From CAVQBP01 sp963740945 (GTDB lineage Bacteria; Bacteroidota; Ignavibacteria; Ignavibacteriales; Ignavibacteriaceae): 64,000 nt of DNA. This document shows positions 1 to 8,301 of this stretch, piece by piece. Position 1 is the first letter of the stretch. Every line of letters begins with the position of its first letter. Position numbers and translations under genes: made by a program. The notes under the pieces were generated by a model. The model was given only the letters and a program-made list of their open reading frames with translations. It searched no databases and was not told the origin of the DNA. Where the stretch lies: NCBI GenBank assembly GCA_963740945.1, contig CAVUGE010000015.1, forward strand, positions 9,455-73,454, in the 5' to 3' direction.

Positions 1-1
1 A

Positions 2-181
2 AGCGACTACAAAAGATACGCTAAGAATACATCGCTAAAAAACAAGAGGATTAATATCCGTCTTTCAGAAAAAGATTTATCCAACCTAAAAGCAAAATCC
101 CTTGAAGAAGGAATGCCTTATCAAACATTAATTGCTAGTATCATTCACAAATATATTTCAGGCAAATATAAAGAGTTATGA
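2..181 (+). CDS. C-terminal end of a ribbon-helix-helix (CopG-type) antitoxin
   Basis: The reading frame is open from the window edge to a TGA at 179-181, so only the last 59 residues are visible. The sequence INIRLSEKDLSNLKAKSLEE, then a stretch with MPYQTLIASIIHKYI, matches the layout of the CopG-type antitoxin at 21202-21480 (TISIRLPETMLEEIKSLANK, PYQSLIKIILKERI). This fold binds DNA as a ribbon-helix-helix dimer. By analogy with that pair, a BrnT-like toxin gene would be expected just upstream, outside the window. It is the last gene before the attC-like site at 187-374 and so looks like the cargo of the first cassette. Confidence 0.6.
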   Translation, partial: SDYKRYAKNTSLKNKRINIRLSEKDLSNLKAKSLEEGMPYQTLIASIIHKYISGKYKEL

Positions 182-186
182 AATTG

Positions 187-374
187 GGCTAACCATGCGT
201 TTCTACCCGACCGCCTAATCGCGTTCGGAATTTCAAAAGTCTTTGGCAGAGGTTCTCCGTTTCGGTAAACTTGTTCAAAGTGCCCGGACCTTGTAATTAC
301 TTTTCAGATTATCGGCAGATCAATTCTAATTGCGTACTTGTTTTGGGCGGCGGGTAAAACGCGCCGCGTTAGGC
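187..374 (+). repeat. attC-like recombination site 1
   Basis: It begins 5 bp after the antitoxin stop with GGCTAAC (187-193) and ends with GTTAGGC (368-374), 24 bp before the next start codon. The two arms are complementary over about 25 bp: CTAACCATGCGTTTCTACCC on the left against GGGTAAAACGCGCCGCGTTA on the right, with small bulges. This box placement and folding is that of an integron attC site. It is longer than most (188 nt). Function is inferred from structure and from similar sites along the array. Confidence 0.6.
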
Positions 375-398
375 TTATAAAGATATATGGATAATTAA

Positions 399-1280
399 AT
401 GAAAATATTAATAATATTTCTATCATTACTGCTCATGAGTAATATCATATCATTGTTTGCTCAATCAAATAATGCATTAAATTTTTGGCCGCATCATGTA
501 GGCGATATTTGGCAATATAGTTCTGCAGCTAACGAAGTAATTAGGACTGCATATATTGATTCAACATATATTGATTCGATTTCTAAAGAAATATTTATTT
601 GGGGCAGAAACGTAGCTGGCAGCATTAATTACACAAGAAACAAAATTGATTCATTAGGAAATTTTTATAATTTGAATTACAATTCAAATTATGTAAGATA
701 TAAACTTTATGCCGATAGCGGAGATACCTGGATTATTGGTTATCAAAATGACACTATCCCTGTAACAGGAACCGTTTTAAATGTTTACAACGACGTTATT
801 TTTGGTATTTCAACAAAAGTAAAAATCATTAGATTTGAAATACAATACCCATCTCCTCAAAATCCATTTTCATTAGGGGATGATTACTTAGCAGAAGGCT
901 TCGGTTTAGTTCGTTCAGATATTGAAGGTGGAGGAATATATTATCTAACCGGTGCACTAATAGATGGTGTAAAATATGGTGTAATTACATCCATTGAAGA
1001 TGATAAGTCAGTTCCAAAATCATTTGATATAATTAAGAATTATCCAAACCCATTCAATAACTCAACTATCATTGCATATTCAATTGCCAATGAAGGTAAT
1101 GTAAATATTTCAGTTTATGATTTATTAGGTAGAAAAATAAAAAAAATCATTGATGAGAAAAAAGAAAAAGGAAGTTATAAAATTAGGTTTAATGCCGATG
1201 ATCTTACTAGCGGTATTTACTTTTTAATGTTAAAAACTAATTCAAAAATATTAACTCACAAAATTATACTTTTAAAATAA
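399..1280 (+). CDS. Secreted protein with C-terminal T9SS sorting domain
   Basis: 293 residues. It starts with a signal peptide (MKILIIFLSLLLMSNIISLF, then AQ), followed by a domain of unknown function opening NFWPHHVGDIWQY, which resembles the start of the 6511-7350 protein (YFPLEVGNTWTY). The last ~75 residues are a type-A sorting domain (NYPNPFNNSTIIAY, then ISVYDLLGRKI and SGIYFL). Such tails direct export through the Bacteroidota type IX system to the cell surface or medium. It is the only gene between two attC-like sites, as expected for a cassette. The role of the N-terminal domain is unknown. Confidence 0.75.
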   Translation: MKILIIFLSLLLMSNIISLFAQSNNALNFWPHHVGDIWQYSSAANEVIRTAYIDSTYIDSISKEIFIWGRNVAGSINYTRNKIDSLGNFYNLNYNSNYVRYKLYADSGDTWIIGYQNDTIPVTGTVLNVYNDVIFGISTKVKIIRFEIQYPSPQNPFSLGDDYLAEGFGLVRSDIEGGGIYYLTGALIDGVKYGVITSIEDDKSVPKSFDIIKNYPNPFNNSTIIAYSIANEGNVNISVYDLLGRKIKKIIDEKKEKGSYKIRFNADDLTSGIYFLMLKTNSKILTHKIILLK

Positions 1281-1287
1281 TGTGTAA

Positions 1288-1407
1288 GCCTAACGTTATA
1301 AGGGATTCATGCCGAAGCCCGTCTTCGCTTCAATGTAACAATTGATTTAGGTTTACATTATTACGCTTCGCCGGACAGGCCTGCCGAGGCATAATCCTGT
1401 GTTGGAC
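1288..1407 (+). repeat. attC-like site 2, interrupted downstream by an IS91-type unit
   Basis: It starts 8 bp after the stop with GCCTAAC (1288-1294) and ends with GTTGGAC (1401-1407), which also fits GTTRRRY. The inner arms pair: GGGATTCATGCC on the left with GGCATAATCC on the right, leaving an unpaired C. The same sequence recurs at 12895-13015 and in a 60-nt form at 19990-20049. The last box doubles as the left end of the IS91-type unit. Confidence 0.6.
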
Positions 1408-2762
1408 TAAGCCGCAAGCGACTTACTCAACTACCTGTAATTTCAATAAAATTTATATAGAAGTAATAAACCTGGATATGTCCGAAAGAGAGATATTGAA
1501 GGGGTTAAGATTTGATTTTTTTTCAATAACCAGCTTAAGGGTAATTATAAATTCATTAGTATTGAGATAATTTCCCATATTTAGAAATAATTTATTGAGA
1601 ACTATTAAGATTTTAATTTATAGCTAAGTGTTCATCATTTATAAAAAAGGAAAAATTATTTAAAGGCGGAGACTTATCGTAATAATTAAGACGCTGTAGT
1701 GTAAGTACTAAATTCATTTGATTCCCGCATACGGGACATAAAATTGTCGAGGATTTTTTTGTTGCAGCGGTTTTATCCTTAGGTTTTATATTGATTATAG
1801 TAGTAGAATCGAATAGTTGCCTGACAATGCAAAGAAGATTCCGGTTTTTTATGGCAAACAACCCGAAGTATCTAACTTTAACAAAGCCTTTAGGGAGTAC
1901 ATGTTGAAGAAATCGCCTTATAAATTCTTCAGTAGTCAGTTTCATAAATTTGTAAACCTTAGTTTTGGAGTCTTTGTATTTGAATGTAACAAAGCCTCCT
2001 TGATGTTTAATAATTCTGTTATTAGAAATGGCAACCCGGAAAACATACTGAGCCAGATATTTCATAGCATGGCAGCCATTCCCTACGGGAATAGAATTAA
2101 CAACCCAGTTCTTAGTCCATGTTTGAGGAGCTATTTGGTTAAATAATAGTGGATTTAACTTTCTTAATCCATCCCGGAATTTAGCCTTAAAGACGATGTC
2201 AACCTGGTTAACTTTCAGACCTACGCCTTCATTTAATCTAAGACCGCAGGAATAAATAAGGGTTAAACAAGCCCGGTGTCTGAGTACACGGATATTCATA
2301 AGAATTTTTCTTACTTCTTCCCTGCTGAGGATAACTGGAAGTTTGAAAACACGTTTGGGGCGGATGATGTTAAAGACATTAAATTCTTTGTAAAGTGTTT
2401 TTTCATAGAAGAATTTAATTGCACATAGGGCAACAGTCATAGCAGCACGTGAGTAGTTCTTGTTATTCTTAAGGAAGAGGAAATATTGACGAATATCTTC
2501 GCCAGAAATGGAATCAAGAGGTTTGTTGAAATACTCCATAAATTTTACGACACGATAAGAATAAGTTTCCTGGGTGCGTTGAGAAAGACCGAAAAGTTGC
2601 ATATTTTCGTTAAGTCTTTGAATTAGTTCGTTCATAGTATACCTCGCTAAATTATTGATGGTAGAAAAAATTATTTAGATGGGGTATACTATGTAAAAGC
2701 TGGATGCAATGAAATAGGTAGAATGCCGATAAACTCCCCGCCGCTTGCGGCTTAGTTCAACA
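1400..2762 (-). mobile_element. Deleted copy of the IS91-type/tyrosine-recombinase unit (copy 1)
   Basis: It is bounded by TGTTGGACTAAGCCGCAAGC at 1400 and the inverted copy GCTTGCGGCTTAGTTCAACA ending at 2762. The intact copy at 13008-15377 has the same ends. This copy is 1363 bp instead of 2370 bp: about 1.0 kb, covering the 3' half of the recombinase and the 5' half of the transposase, is missing, with the junction near 2197. Nucleotide identity to copy 2 is very high on both sides. It lies between attC-like sites, in place of a cassette gene. Confidence 0.75.
1613..2635 (-). pseudogene. In-frame fusion of a tyrosine recombinase N-terminus to an IS91 transposase C-terminus
   Basis: 340 residues. 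Residues 1 to ~146 match the N-terminal SAM-like/core-binding half of the recombinase at 14379-15248 and end at LKVNQVD. From ~147 the sequence switches to the C-terminal half of the IS91 transposase (FKAKFRDGLRKLNPL, YLAQYVFRVAISNN, and a final CPVCGNQM zinc knuckle). It lacks the recombinase HxxR and Tyr catalytic residues and the transposase HUH motif, so neither activity is expected, although the frame is open throughout. It arose by a deletion inside the mobile unit. Confidence 0.8.
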
Positions 2763-2941
2763 AGTTTTTCAAGCCGACCGCGTTAAACTGTTCGGCATTT
2801 GTTTAGTTATAAAGTTGCGTCGTAAAAGTAAGTTGCTTTTTTAATATAGTGAATAAAACAAATTTATAAATAATTATCGGCATTGGTTTTCAAAGCTGTT
2901 TTTCAGATATGGGCGGTGGCTTAAAAACAACGTCGTTATAT
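2755..2941 (+). repeat. attC-like site 3
   Basis: It starts with GTTCAAC (2755-2761), shared with the right end of IS copy 1, and ends with GTTATAT (2935-2941), 21 bp before the next start. The arms pair: AAGCCGACCGC on the left with GGGCGGTGGCTT on the right, and GTTTTTC with TTAAAAAC outside. At 187 nt it is almost the same length as site 1 and shares the motifs ATTATCGGCA and GGGCGG near its 3' arm. The 3' box fits the consensus less well than in other sites. Confidence 0.45.
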
Positions 2942-2962
2942 TGCAATATAAAGGATAAAAAT

Positions 2963-3352
2963 ATGGGGAACGAATTTAATTTAAAATATTCCATTTTATC
3001 AATTTTATTTTGTTCATTTATTATATCAGGTTGCTATTCGTTTCGTGAAGTATCAAAAGAAGATTACTTAAAAAATGAAAAGCATCCTAAAACTAAAGTA
3101 ATCTTAAATAATAAAGAGGAATTAATAATTGACGAAAATGAAAATAACAAAGTGACAGCAGATAATGAAAAAATTATTATTGTAAATGATACTTCAACAA
3201 TCAATGTTTCTTTTTCAGATATTGATAAAATAATGCAAGAAAGGTTTGATATTATAAAAACATTTTTTGGTACATTTTGGCTATCACTTGCAACATTTGT
3301 AGTTCTTGGTTTAATATTCATTGCAGGCGGTTTTCTAGGTCCTTTTGGCTGA
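2963..3352 (+). CDS. Small lipoprotein with C-terminal membrane segment
   Basis: I take the ATG at 2963 because AAGGAT lies 7 bp upstream and a clear lipoprotein signal follows (ILSILFCSFIISGC lipobox); the frame is open 18 codons further upstream. About 129 residues: a short polar, beta-rich middle (VILNNKEELIIDENEN, IIIVNDTSTINVSFSDIDKI) and a hydrophobic glycine-rich end (LATFVVLGLIFIAGGFLGPFG). The plan resembles the lipoprotein at 15652-16308. It is a single cassette gene. Function unknown; a cell-envelope location is likely. Confidence 0.6.
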   Translation: MGNEFNLKYSILSILFCSFIISGCYSFREVSKEDYLKNEKHPKTKVILNNKEELIIDENENNKVTADNEKIIIVNDTSTINVSFSDIDKIMQERFDIIKTFFGTFWLSLATFVVLGLIFIAGGFLGPFG

Positions 3353-3394
3353 TCAATAATAAATGAAAAGTCAAAAATATATAAATGTAAAAAA

Positions 3395-3719
3395 GCAATA
3401 TAATGCAATTTAAGTTGACAGCATTTTACGCATTCGGCTTTTTATCCCAAAGGGATGGCTATGCCAGAAGATTATAAAAAAGAATTTGATTGCTTCTTGC
3501 AAAAGATCGTAACTCATCAGGTAAAGTGAAGGTATCCGCTTAAAGTATCTTGTTCAACTGAAGTGCTCTGATAAATTTCTTGAAAACTGTGCTTATCGTA
3601 AACGGAAAGTTAAGCATCCCGCATTGTGGGACTTAATGTTTGGCAGAGGTAATAAAAGAAAGTTTCTAGTTATGGCAGTGCCACTATGTGGGCTGTAACT
3701 TAATTGCGGTTCGTTAGTA
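3395..3719 (+). repeat. attC-like site 4 (long family), disrupted
   Basis: The 5' arm GCAATTTAAGTTGACAGC and the 3' arm GGGCTGTAACTTAATTGC, then GGTTCGTTAG, are inverted complements. The same pair occurs at 6133, 15370 and 23129. The interior also shares blocks with those sites (GTAAACGGAAAGTTAAGCAT, TTTGGCA). A transposase-derived 68-bp piece sits inside at 3466-3533, and the terminal GTTAG box is followed directly by intron-like sequence instead of a gene. Confidence 0.5.
3466..3533 (-). pseudogene. 68-bp relic of the IS91-type transposase gene
   Basis: The stretch containing TTTGATTGCTTCTTGC and TCAGGTAAAGT aligns without gaps to about 14031-14098 inside the intact transposase gene, with roughly ten mismatches. 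It is embedded in the attC-like site and carries no function. Confidence 0.6.
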
Positions 3720-4023
3720 CGTCAAGCGAAGCTTGATGCTTCTGTTAAGGTGAAAGTCCTTAAGAGGAAAGACTTAGCCGAGTCACCTCTACCGAGTGTT
3801 GCAGGTATGTAGGAACTCAAAGGAGTGAACGAAATACTTGAAGCGTACACAGGGAATTATGTAGGCTGTAGGGAAGACCGTACTTTCTGAAACCAATTTA
3901 GCCTCTCCCGAAGGGATGGATTCCCAGAGAATGCGTACAATGTAGACGGCAATGGGATTAACGACTCAGAAGCCAACACTTAAACAATCGTTAAGGTGAG
4001 ATTGTTAAAGGTCTAACTAAGGA
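3717..4023 (+). ncRNA. Probable 5' portion of a group II (IIC-like) intron
   Basis: It starts with GTACGTC directly at the attC 3' box, close to the GUGYG start of group II introns. It then has TTAAGGTGAAAGTCCTTAAG, the typical domain I hairpin, followed by CGAGTGTTGCAGG, GGAACTCAAAGGAGTGAACG and AGGGAATTATGTAGGCTGTA, which match the order of domain I elements in class IIC introns. No reverse transcriptase ORF and no domain V hairpin are visible, so it would be a truncated, non-autonomous copy. IIC-attC introns are known to insert at integron attC sites, which fits the position. Confidence 0.5.
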
Positions 4024-4031
4024 TTAATTTT

Positions 4032-6131
4032 ATGAAAAATGTTACCATGTCCCTTATAACATTATTATTATTAGCTAATATGATGAACCAATCGTTTGGA
4101 CAATGGATTCATACTAATGGGCCCTATGGCGGTAATATACATTGTATCGCAATTGATGGCGATGAATTATTTGCAGGTTCATTTGGTACTGGTGTTTATT
4201 TATCACCTAATAATGGAGAAAATTGGACATCGAGAAGTAACGGTCTGGCAAATCTTTATATCAATAGTTTAGCTATAAATGACTCAATCATTTTTGCCGG
4301 TACTTGGGAAGGCATTTATCTTTCAACCAATAAAGGTAATGAATGGGAGCCTGCGGGTACAGTTTCGGATTACATCGTCTCATCAATTGCAATTAGTGAC
4401 TCAACTATTTTTGCGGGGACATGGTTCAACGGACTTTTCATATCGTCAAATTGCGGAAAAAGCTGGACGAAAGCCAGCAATGGAATGTCGGATGCTTCTA
4501 TTATCTCTTCTATTGTCGTTATAGGAAATAAAATCTATGTTGGATTATACGAAGGCATTTTCCAATCATCTGATCAAGGTAAAAGTTGGAATAACATTGG
4601 TCTGCTTGATAAAGGCATTCGTACAATGACTACAGATGGTACAAATCTTTTCGTTGGAACTGATACCGGTGTCTATCAATATTCTGAAGGTGATGGAAAT
4701 TGGATAATATTAGGTTTAGTCTCAAATCAAATTATGGCTCTTGCCGTAAGTAATAACAAACTATATGCAGGAGGTGTCCCGGCTCAAGGAATATTTGTTT
4801 CTACTGATAACGGGAATAACTGGAAAAGTATAAATACCGGATTAACAGATAAAAATGTTTTGGCGCTTGTGGTTAAGGATGATAATATTTTAGCCGGAAC
4901 TGAATACGGTGGTATTTTTCTTTCGACCAACAATGGTTCAAATTGGGTACCTTTTAATAATGGACTTATTTACGCAGATATTCAAGTTCTTTATGCGGAT
5001 AATAATCCAAATAATAGAGGCAAACTTTATGCAGGAATTTATAGGGATGGAATTTCTGTAACCAGCGATGGTGGTGATAACTGGACATATATCAATGATG
5101 GTTTAACAAATTCTGATGTTCATTCAATTGTTTGTTTTTATGATAACGATGTGGATACAAATATTTTAGCCGGCGATTCGGATGGACATATTTATCGTTC
5201 AAAGGATAATGGTATATCATGGGTTGAATCAGATTCAGGTATACAAAAATATTGGAACATCAGTGCAATGGTTGTTTGTGGAAAAAATCTTTACGCAGGC
5301 ACCTCAAGAGGCATTTATCGTTCAACAAACAACGGAGAATTTTGGTCTGTTGCCAGGAATGGATTAGGGAACATAGGCGCAGATGTTTCCACCATGGCTG
5401 TAAAGGGTACAAAGATTTTTGCAGGATTATATGGAGATGGTGTTTTTGTTACTTCGGATAATGGTAATAACTGGACCGAAATAAATAACGGTTTGTCAGA
5501 CTTATTGATCCAATCCATAGCAGTAGCCGGCAAAAATTTATATGCTGGTACTCGTAGTAGTGGTGTATTCATTTCTTCAGATGACGGAATGAACTGGCAA
5601 CAGGTTAATAGTGGTATTACTGATTTGAATATTAAAGCTCTTATTGCAGTTGATACAATAATATTTGCCGGATGTTTTAATAGCATATTTTATTCTACAA
5701 ACCACGGGGTTAACTGGATTTCAATCGATGAGTGTTCAAATAAAGGAATAATTAGTTCTCTTTCCATATCAGGTTCTAATCTGTTTGTTGGAACAAACGA
5801 AGGAGTATGGAAACGCTCTCTTTCTGAAATAATTACATCAATCGATGAAAAATTGAAGCAGTTACCTTCTCATTTTTCACTTGAACAAAATTATCCAAAT
5901 CCATTCAATCCAAGTACAACAATAAAATTTTCACTTTCTAAAGCTTCTTATGTTACACTAAATATTTTCAACAGTCTAGGTCAAGAGGTATCAAAGCTAG
6001 TATCACAGTATATTAGTGCAGGGACATACACAACATTATGGAAAGCAGTTGGTATTCCAAGTGGTGTCTATTTTTACAGAATAACAGCCGGAGAATTTTT
6101 AGAAACAAAGAAACTCTTATTAATTAAATAA
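4032..6131 (+). CDS. Secreted BNR/Ycf48-type beta-propeller protein with T9SS tail
   Basis: 699 residues with signal peptide (MKNVTMSLITLLLLANMMNQ, then SFGQ). Residues ~30-600 are about a dozen repeats of the form 'LFAGTxxGVYLSTNNGxNW', the sortilin/BNR-type propeller blade also found in Ycf48-like proteins. These proteins usually act in binding or as scaffolds; no catalytic residues can be assigned. The end (LEQNYPNPFNPSTTIKFSLS, then VSKLVSQ and GVYFYRITAG) is a complete T9SS sorting domain. It is a large cargo for a cassette (about 2.1 kb), followed directly by an attC-like site. Confidence 0.8.
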   Translation: MKNVTMSLITLLLLANMMNQSFGQWIHTNGPYGGNIHCIAIDGDELFAGSFGTGVYLSPNNGENWTSRSNGLANLYINSLAINDSIIFAGTWEGIYLSTNKGNEWEPAGTVSDYIVSSIAISDSTIFAGTWFNGLFISSNCGKSWTKASNGMSDASIISSIVVIGNKIYVGLYEGIFQSSDQGKSWNNIGLLDKGIRTMTTDGTNLFVGTDTGVYQYSEGDGNWIILGLVSNQIMALAVSNNKLYAGGVPAQGIFVSTDNGNNWKSINTGLTDKNVLALVVKDDNILAGTEYGGIFLSTNNGSNWVPFNNGLIYADIQVLYADNNPNNRGKLYAGIYRDGISVTSDGGDNWTYINDGLTNSDVHSIVCFYDNDVDTNILAGDSDGHIYRSKDNGISWVESDSGIQKYWNISAMVVCGKNLYAGTSRGIYRSTNNGEFWSVARNGLGNIGADVSTMAVKGTKIFAGLYGDGVFVTSDNGNNWTEINNGLSDLLIQSIAVAGKNLYAGTRSSGVFISSDDGMNWQQVNSGITDLNIKALIAVDTIIFAGCFNSIFYSTNHGVNWISIDECSNKGIISSLSISGSNLFVGTNEGVWKRSLSEIITSIDEKLKQLPSHFSLEQNYPNPFNPSTTIKFSLSKASYVTLNIFNSLGQEVSKLVSQYISAGTYTTLWKAVGIPSGVYFYRITAGEFLETKKLLLIK

Positions 6132-6132
6132 A

Positions 6133-6411
6133 ATTGCATATAAAAATGCAATTTAAGTTGACAGTATTTTACGCATTCGGCTTTTTATCCCAAGGGGACG
6201 GCTATGCCAGAGATTTTTGAAGTAGATGATCCGCATTAAGTATCTTGGTCAACGTAGTCATATTAATTAATAGTCTTGCAAATTGTGTTTGTCGTAAACG
6301 GAAAGTTAAGCATCCCGCATTGCGGGACTTAATCTTTGGCATAAGTAATAAATAAAAGTTTCTTGTTTTGGCATTGCCACTATGTGGGCTGCAACTTAAT
6401 TGCGGTTAGGC
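6133..6411 (+). repeat. attC-like site 5 (long family)
   Basis: It begins 2 bp after the stop and ends with GTTAGGC at 6405-6411. Left arm ATGCAATTTAAGTTGACAG and right arm GGGCTGCAACTTAATTGC are inverted complements. The interior has a hairpin GCATCCCGCATTGCGGGAC. It shares most of its length with sites at 3395, 15370 and 23129, so these sites are one repeat family. A canonical 5' GCCTAAC box is not present. Confidence 0.55.
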
Positions 6412-6510
6412 TGTAATAAAATAGTTCATGAAACTGTATAAGAAATACTTCTCAATCTTTCTTCTATATCATGTTTAACTAGTATTCATTAATATTTTTT
6501 GAGGGGTAAG

Positions 6511-7350
6511 ATGAAACATATTATCATACTTTCATTTCTTTTATTTACGAAAATAATTGCGCAAGATTATTTTCCGCTCGAGGTTGGTAATACTTGGACT
6601 TATTGCACTGATTTTGATACAACAAATATCATTATTTATCATGTTTCAGATTCTATAAATATAGGTAATATGAAATATTTTCTTTATAGAATGAATGTAC
6701 CCTATCCTTATGACCATATTGATACAATTCGTAAAGATCCTGTTGGTAATATATGGAAGAAAGTAAATGGAATTGATCATTTATGGTTTGATTTTACAAA
6801 AGACAATGGAACCATCTATACATTCCCATCTTTCGATTCCATATATGCATATGAAGTAAAATTGTTTAAGTATTTTACAGTAGAAACTTACAACAGAAGT
6901 TATTCTCAGTGCATTGAGTTGTCTTTCGATATTCCACAATATAGAGATGCAGATAAGTCATATTCCTTTGCTCCGAATGTTGGTCTTATTGAAATATTCG
7001 GAGGTGAAGCACCTCATTACATACTTTACTCAGTGTCATTAAGTGAATCCCCTTTAGGGATAATAGATGACCGAGAATCCAAGTCAATTTTGTTCGAGTT
7101 GAAGCAAAATTATCCAAATCCATTTAATCCTATAACAACAATAAGATATTCAATTTATAAAAATAGATTAGTAAATATAAAAATATATGATTATTTAGGT
7201 AGAGAGGTATCAACCTTGGTTAATGAAGAGAAAAAACGAGGTGATTATAGTATAATCTTTAATGCCGGTGGATTATCAAGTGGACTTTATTTTTGTAGAA
7301 TGCTTACTGGGAATTTTGAAGAAACAAAAAAATTATTATTAATAAAATAA
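6511..7350 (+). CDS. Secreted protein with C-terminal T9SS sorting domain
   Basis: I prefer the ATG at 6511, preceded by GAGGGG, over an in-frame TTG 12 bp earlier. About 279 residues: signal peptide (MKHIIILSFLLFTKIIAQ), an unknown domain beginning YFPLEVGNTWTY, related in opening to the 399-1280 protein, and a T9SS tail (LKQNYPNPFNPITTIRYSI, IYDYLGREVSTL, SGLYFCRM). It is the sole gene of its cassette. Surface or secreted location is expected; function unknown. Confidence 0.75.
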   Translation: MKHIIILSFLLFTKIIAQDYFPLEVGNTWTYCTDFDTTNIIIYHVSDSINIGNMKYFLYRMNVPYPYDHIDTIRKDPVGNIWKKVNGIDHLWFDFTKDNGTIYTFPSFDSIYAYEVKLFKYFTVETYNRSYSQCIELSFDIPQYRDADKSYSFAPNVGLIEIFGGEAPHYILYSVSLSESPLGIIDDRESKSILFELKQNYPNPFNPITTIRYSIYKNRLVNIKIYDYLGREVSTLVNEEKKRGDYSIIFNAGGLSSGLYFCRMLTGNFEETKKLLLIK

Positions 7351-7354
7351 ATCA

Positions 7355-7587
7355 GCCTAACGTTATAAGGGATTCATGCCGAAGCCCCGTCTTCGCTTCA
7401 ATATAAGAATTTATTTAGGTTTACATTACTACGCTTCGCCGGACAGGCCTGCCGGGGCATGGCATAGCCATCATAGTTAATTAATATTCTTGCCTCCGGT
7501 GTGTACAAAAAAAAGTTACACACCTTGGGCTAAATTATCGGCAGTTTGGTACTAACTTGTATTCTTGTTTTGGGCGGCATGTTAGGA
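7355..7587 (+). repeat. attC-like site 6
   Basis: GCCTAAC at 7355-7361 lies 4 bp after the stop; the 3' box is GTTAGGA at 7581-7587. The left ~110 bp match site 2 (TTATAAGGGATTCATGCCGA, GGCCTGCCGGGGCATGG), while the right part (ATTATCGGCAG, TTGTTTTGGGCGGC) matches the 3' half of site 1. It therefore looks like a hybrid of two site families. Confidence 0.5.
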
Positions 7588-7642
7588 GCAACACCGTTCT
7601 AGGTGCTATAGAATAGAGAAGAAAATTTATATTCAGATTTAG

Positions 7643-7825
7643 CTTGAACTCCGGGAGCTTTATGAAATTAATAAGTACGGCTGCAGTGAAAGCTATAAAG
7701 AAACAATTATCGAGCACATCAAAGAATTAAAGGATCTTCAGAAAAAAAAATTCTTTCTGATATGCACCAATCTGATTAAAAAGCATGAACCATTCAATCG
7801 GTGCCATCAGTTCGCTGCTATTTGA
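7643..7825 (+). pseudogene. Possible decayed ORF fragment (60 codons, no start codon)
   Basis: The frame is open from 7643 to a TGA at 7823-7825 and reads as a charged helical peptide (ELYEINKYGCSESYKETIIE, then HIKELKDL and a Cys near the end). This could be a regulator dimerisation helix, but I do not recognise it and it has no start codon. It is the only protein-like stretch in 7588-8301. Downstream a second short frame (7868-7966) is also broken, so the cassette content looks degraded. Confidence 0.2.
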
Positions 7826-8075
7826 TATGCGATTTAACTAAGAGTACAATCATAAATTAGCAAACAGAGAGATCTCGCTGAGATTAAAAGAAGCTCCATC
7901 GACTCATATCCTGGAACTAAAGATATCAAAAGAGATAGAGTTTAACTACTTCTGTCACTTGCCTTAAATTCTCTTGCATATAGGAGAAAATTGAGTTATT
8001 TTGAATTTAAGGTAAATACATTTAAGGAATTATGGGGATACAATTTAATTCCATATTCAACAATCAAATGCTCAG

Positions 8076-8169
8076 AAAATGGCTATATATAAACACAAAA
8101 AAATGGCTAAATGTAGGCATTTTTCAAAAAATAGCTATATGTAGACACGAAATGTCTAAATGTAGACAT
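8076..8169 (+). repeat. Four degenerate ~20-bp repeats upstream of the TolB-like gene
   Basis: Units AAATGGCTATATATAAACAC, AAATGGCTAAATGTAGGCAT, AAATAGCTATATGTAGACAC and AAATGTCTAAATGTAGACAT follow each other at 21-28 bp steps. The last is close to palindromic (AATGTCTAAATGTAGACATT). They lie 133 bp or more before the start at 8302, an arrangement seen in multi-site operators. No regulator is identified. Confidence 0.5.
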
Positions 8170-8301
8170 TTAGGAAAGGTAGATAAATAGGTATAATAAT
8201 AAGTTAGGGCATAAAAACTACTTAATATTATTATCAGTATTGATTGGATTGCTTCGTGTATTGATCAAAATAAAAAAAAATATTGCTATAGGCACTTAAA
8301 A

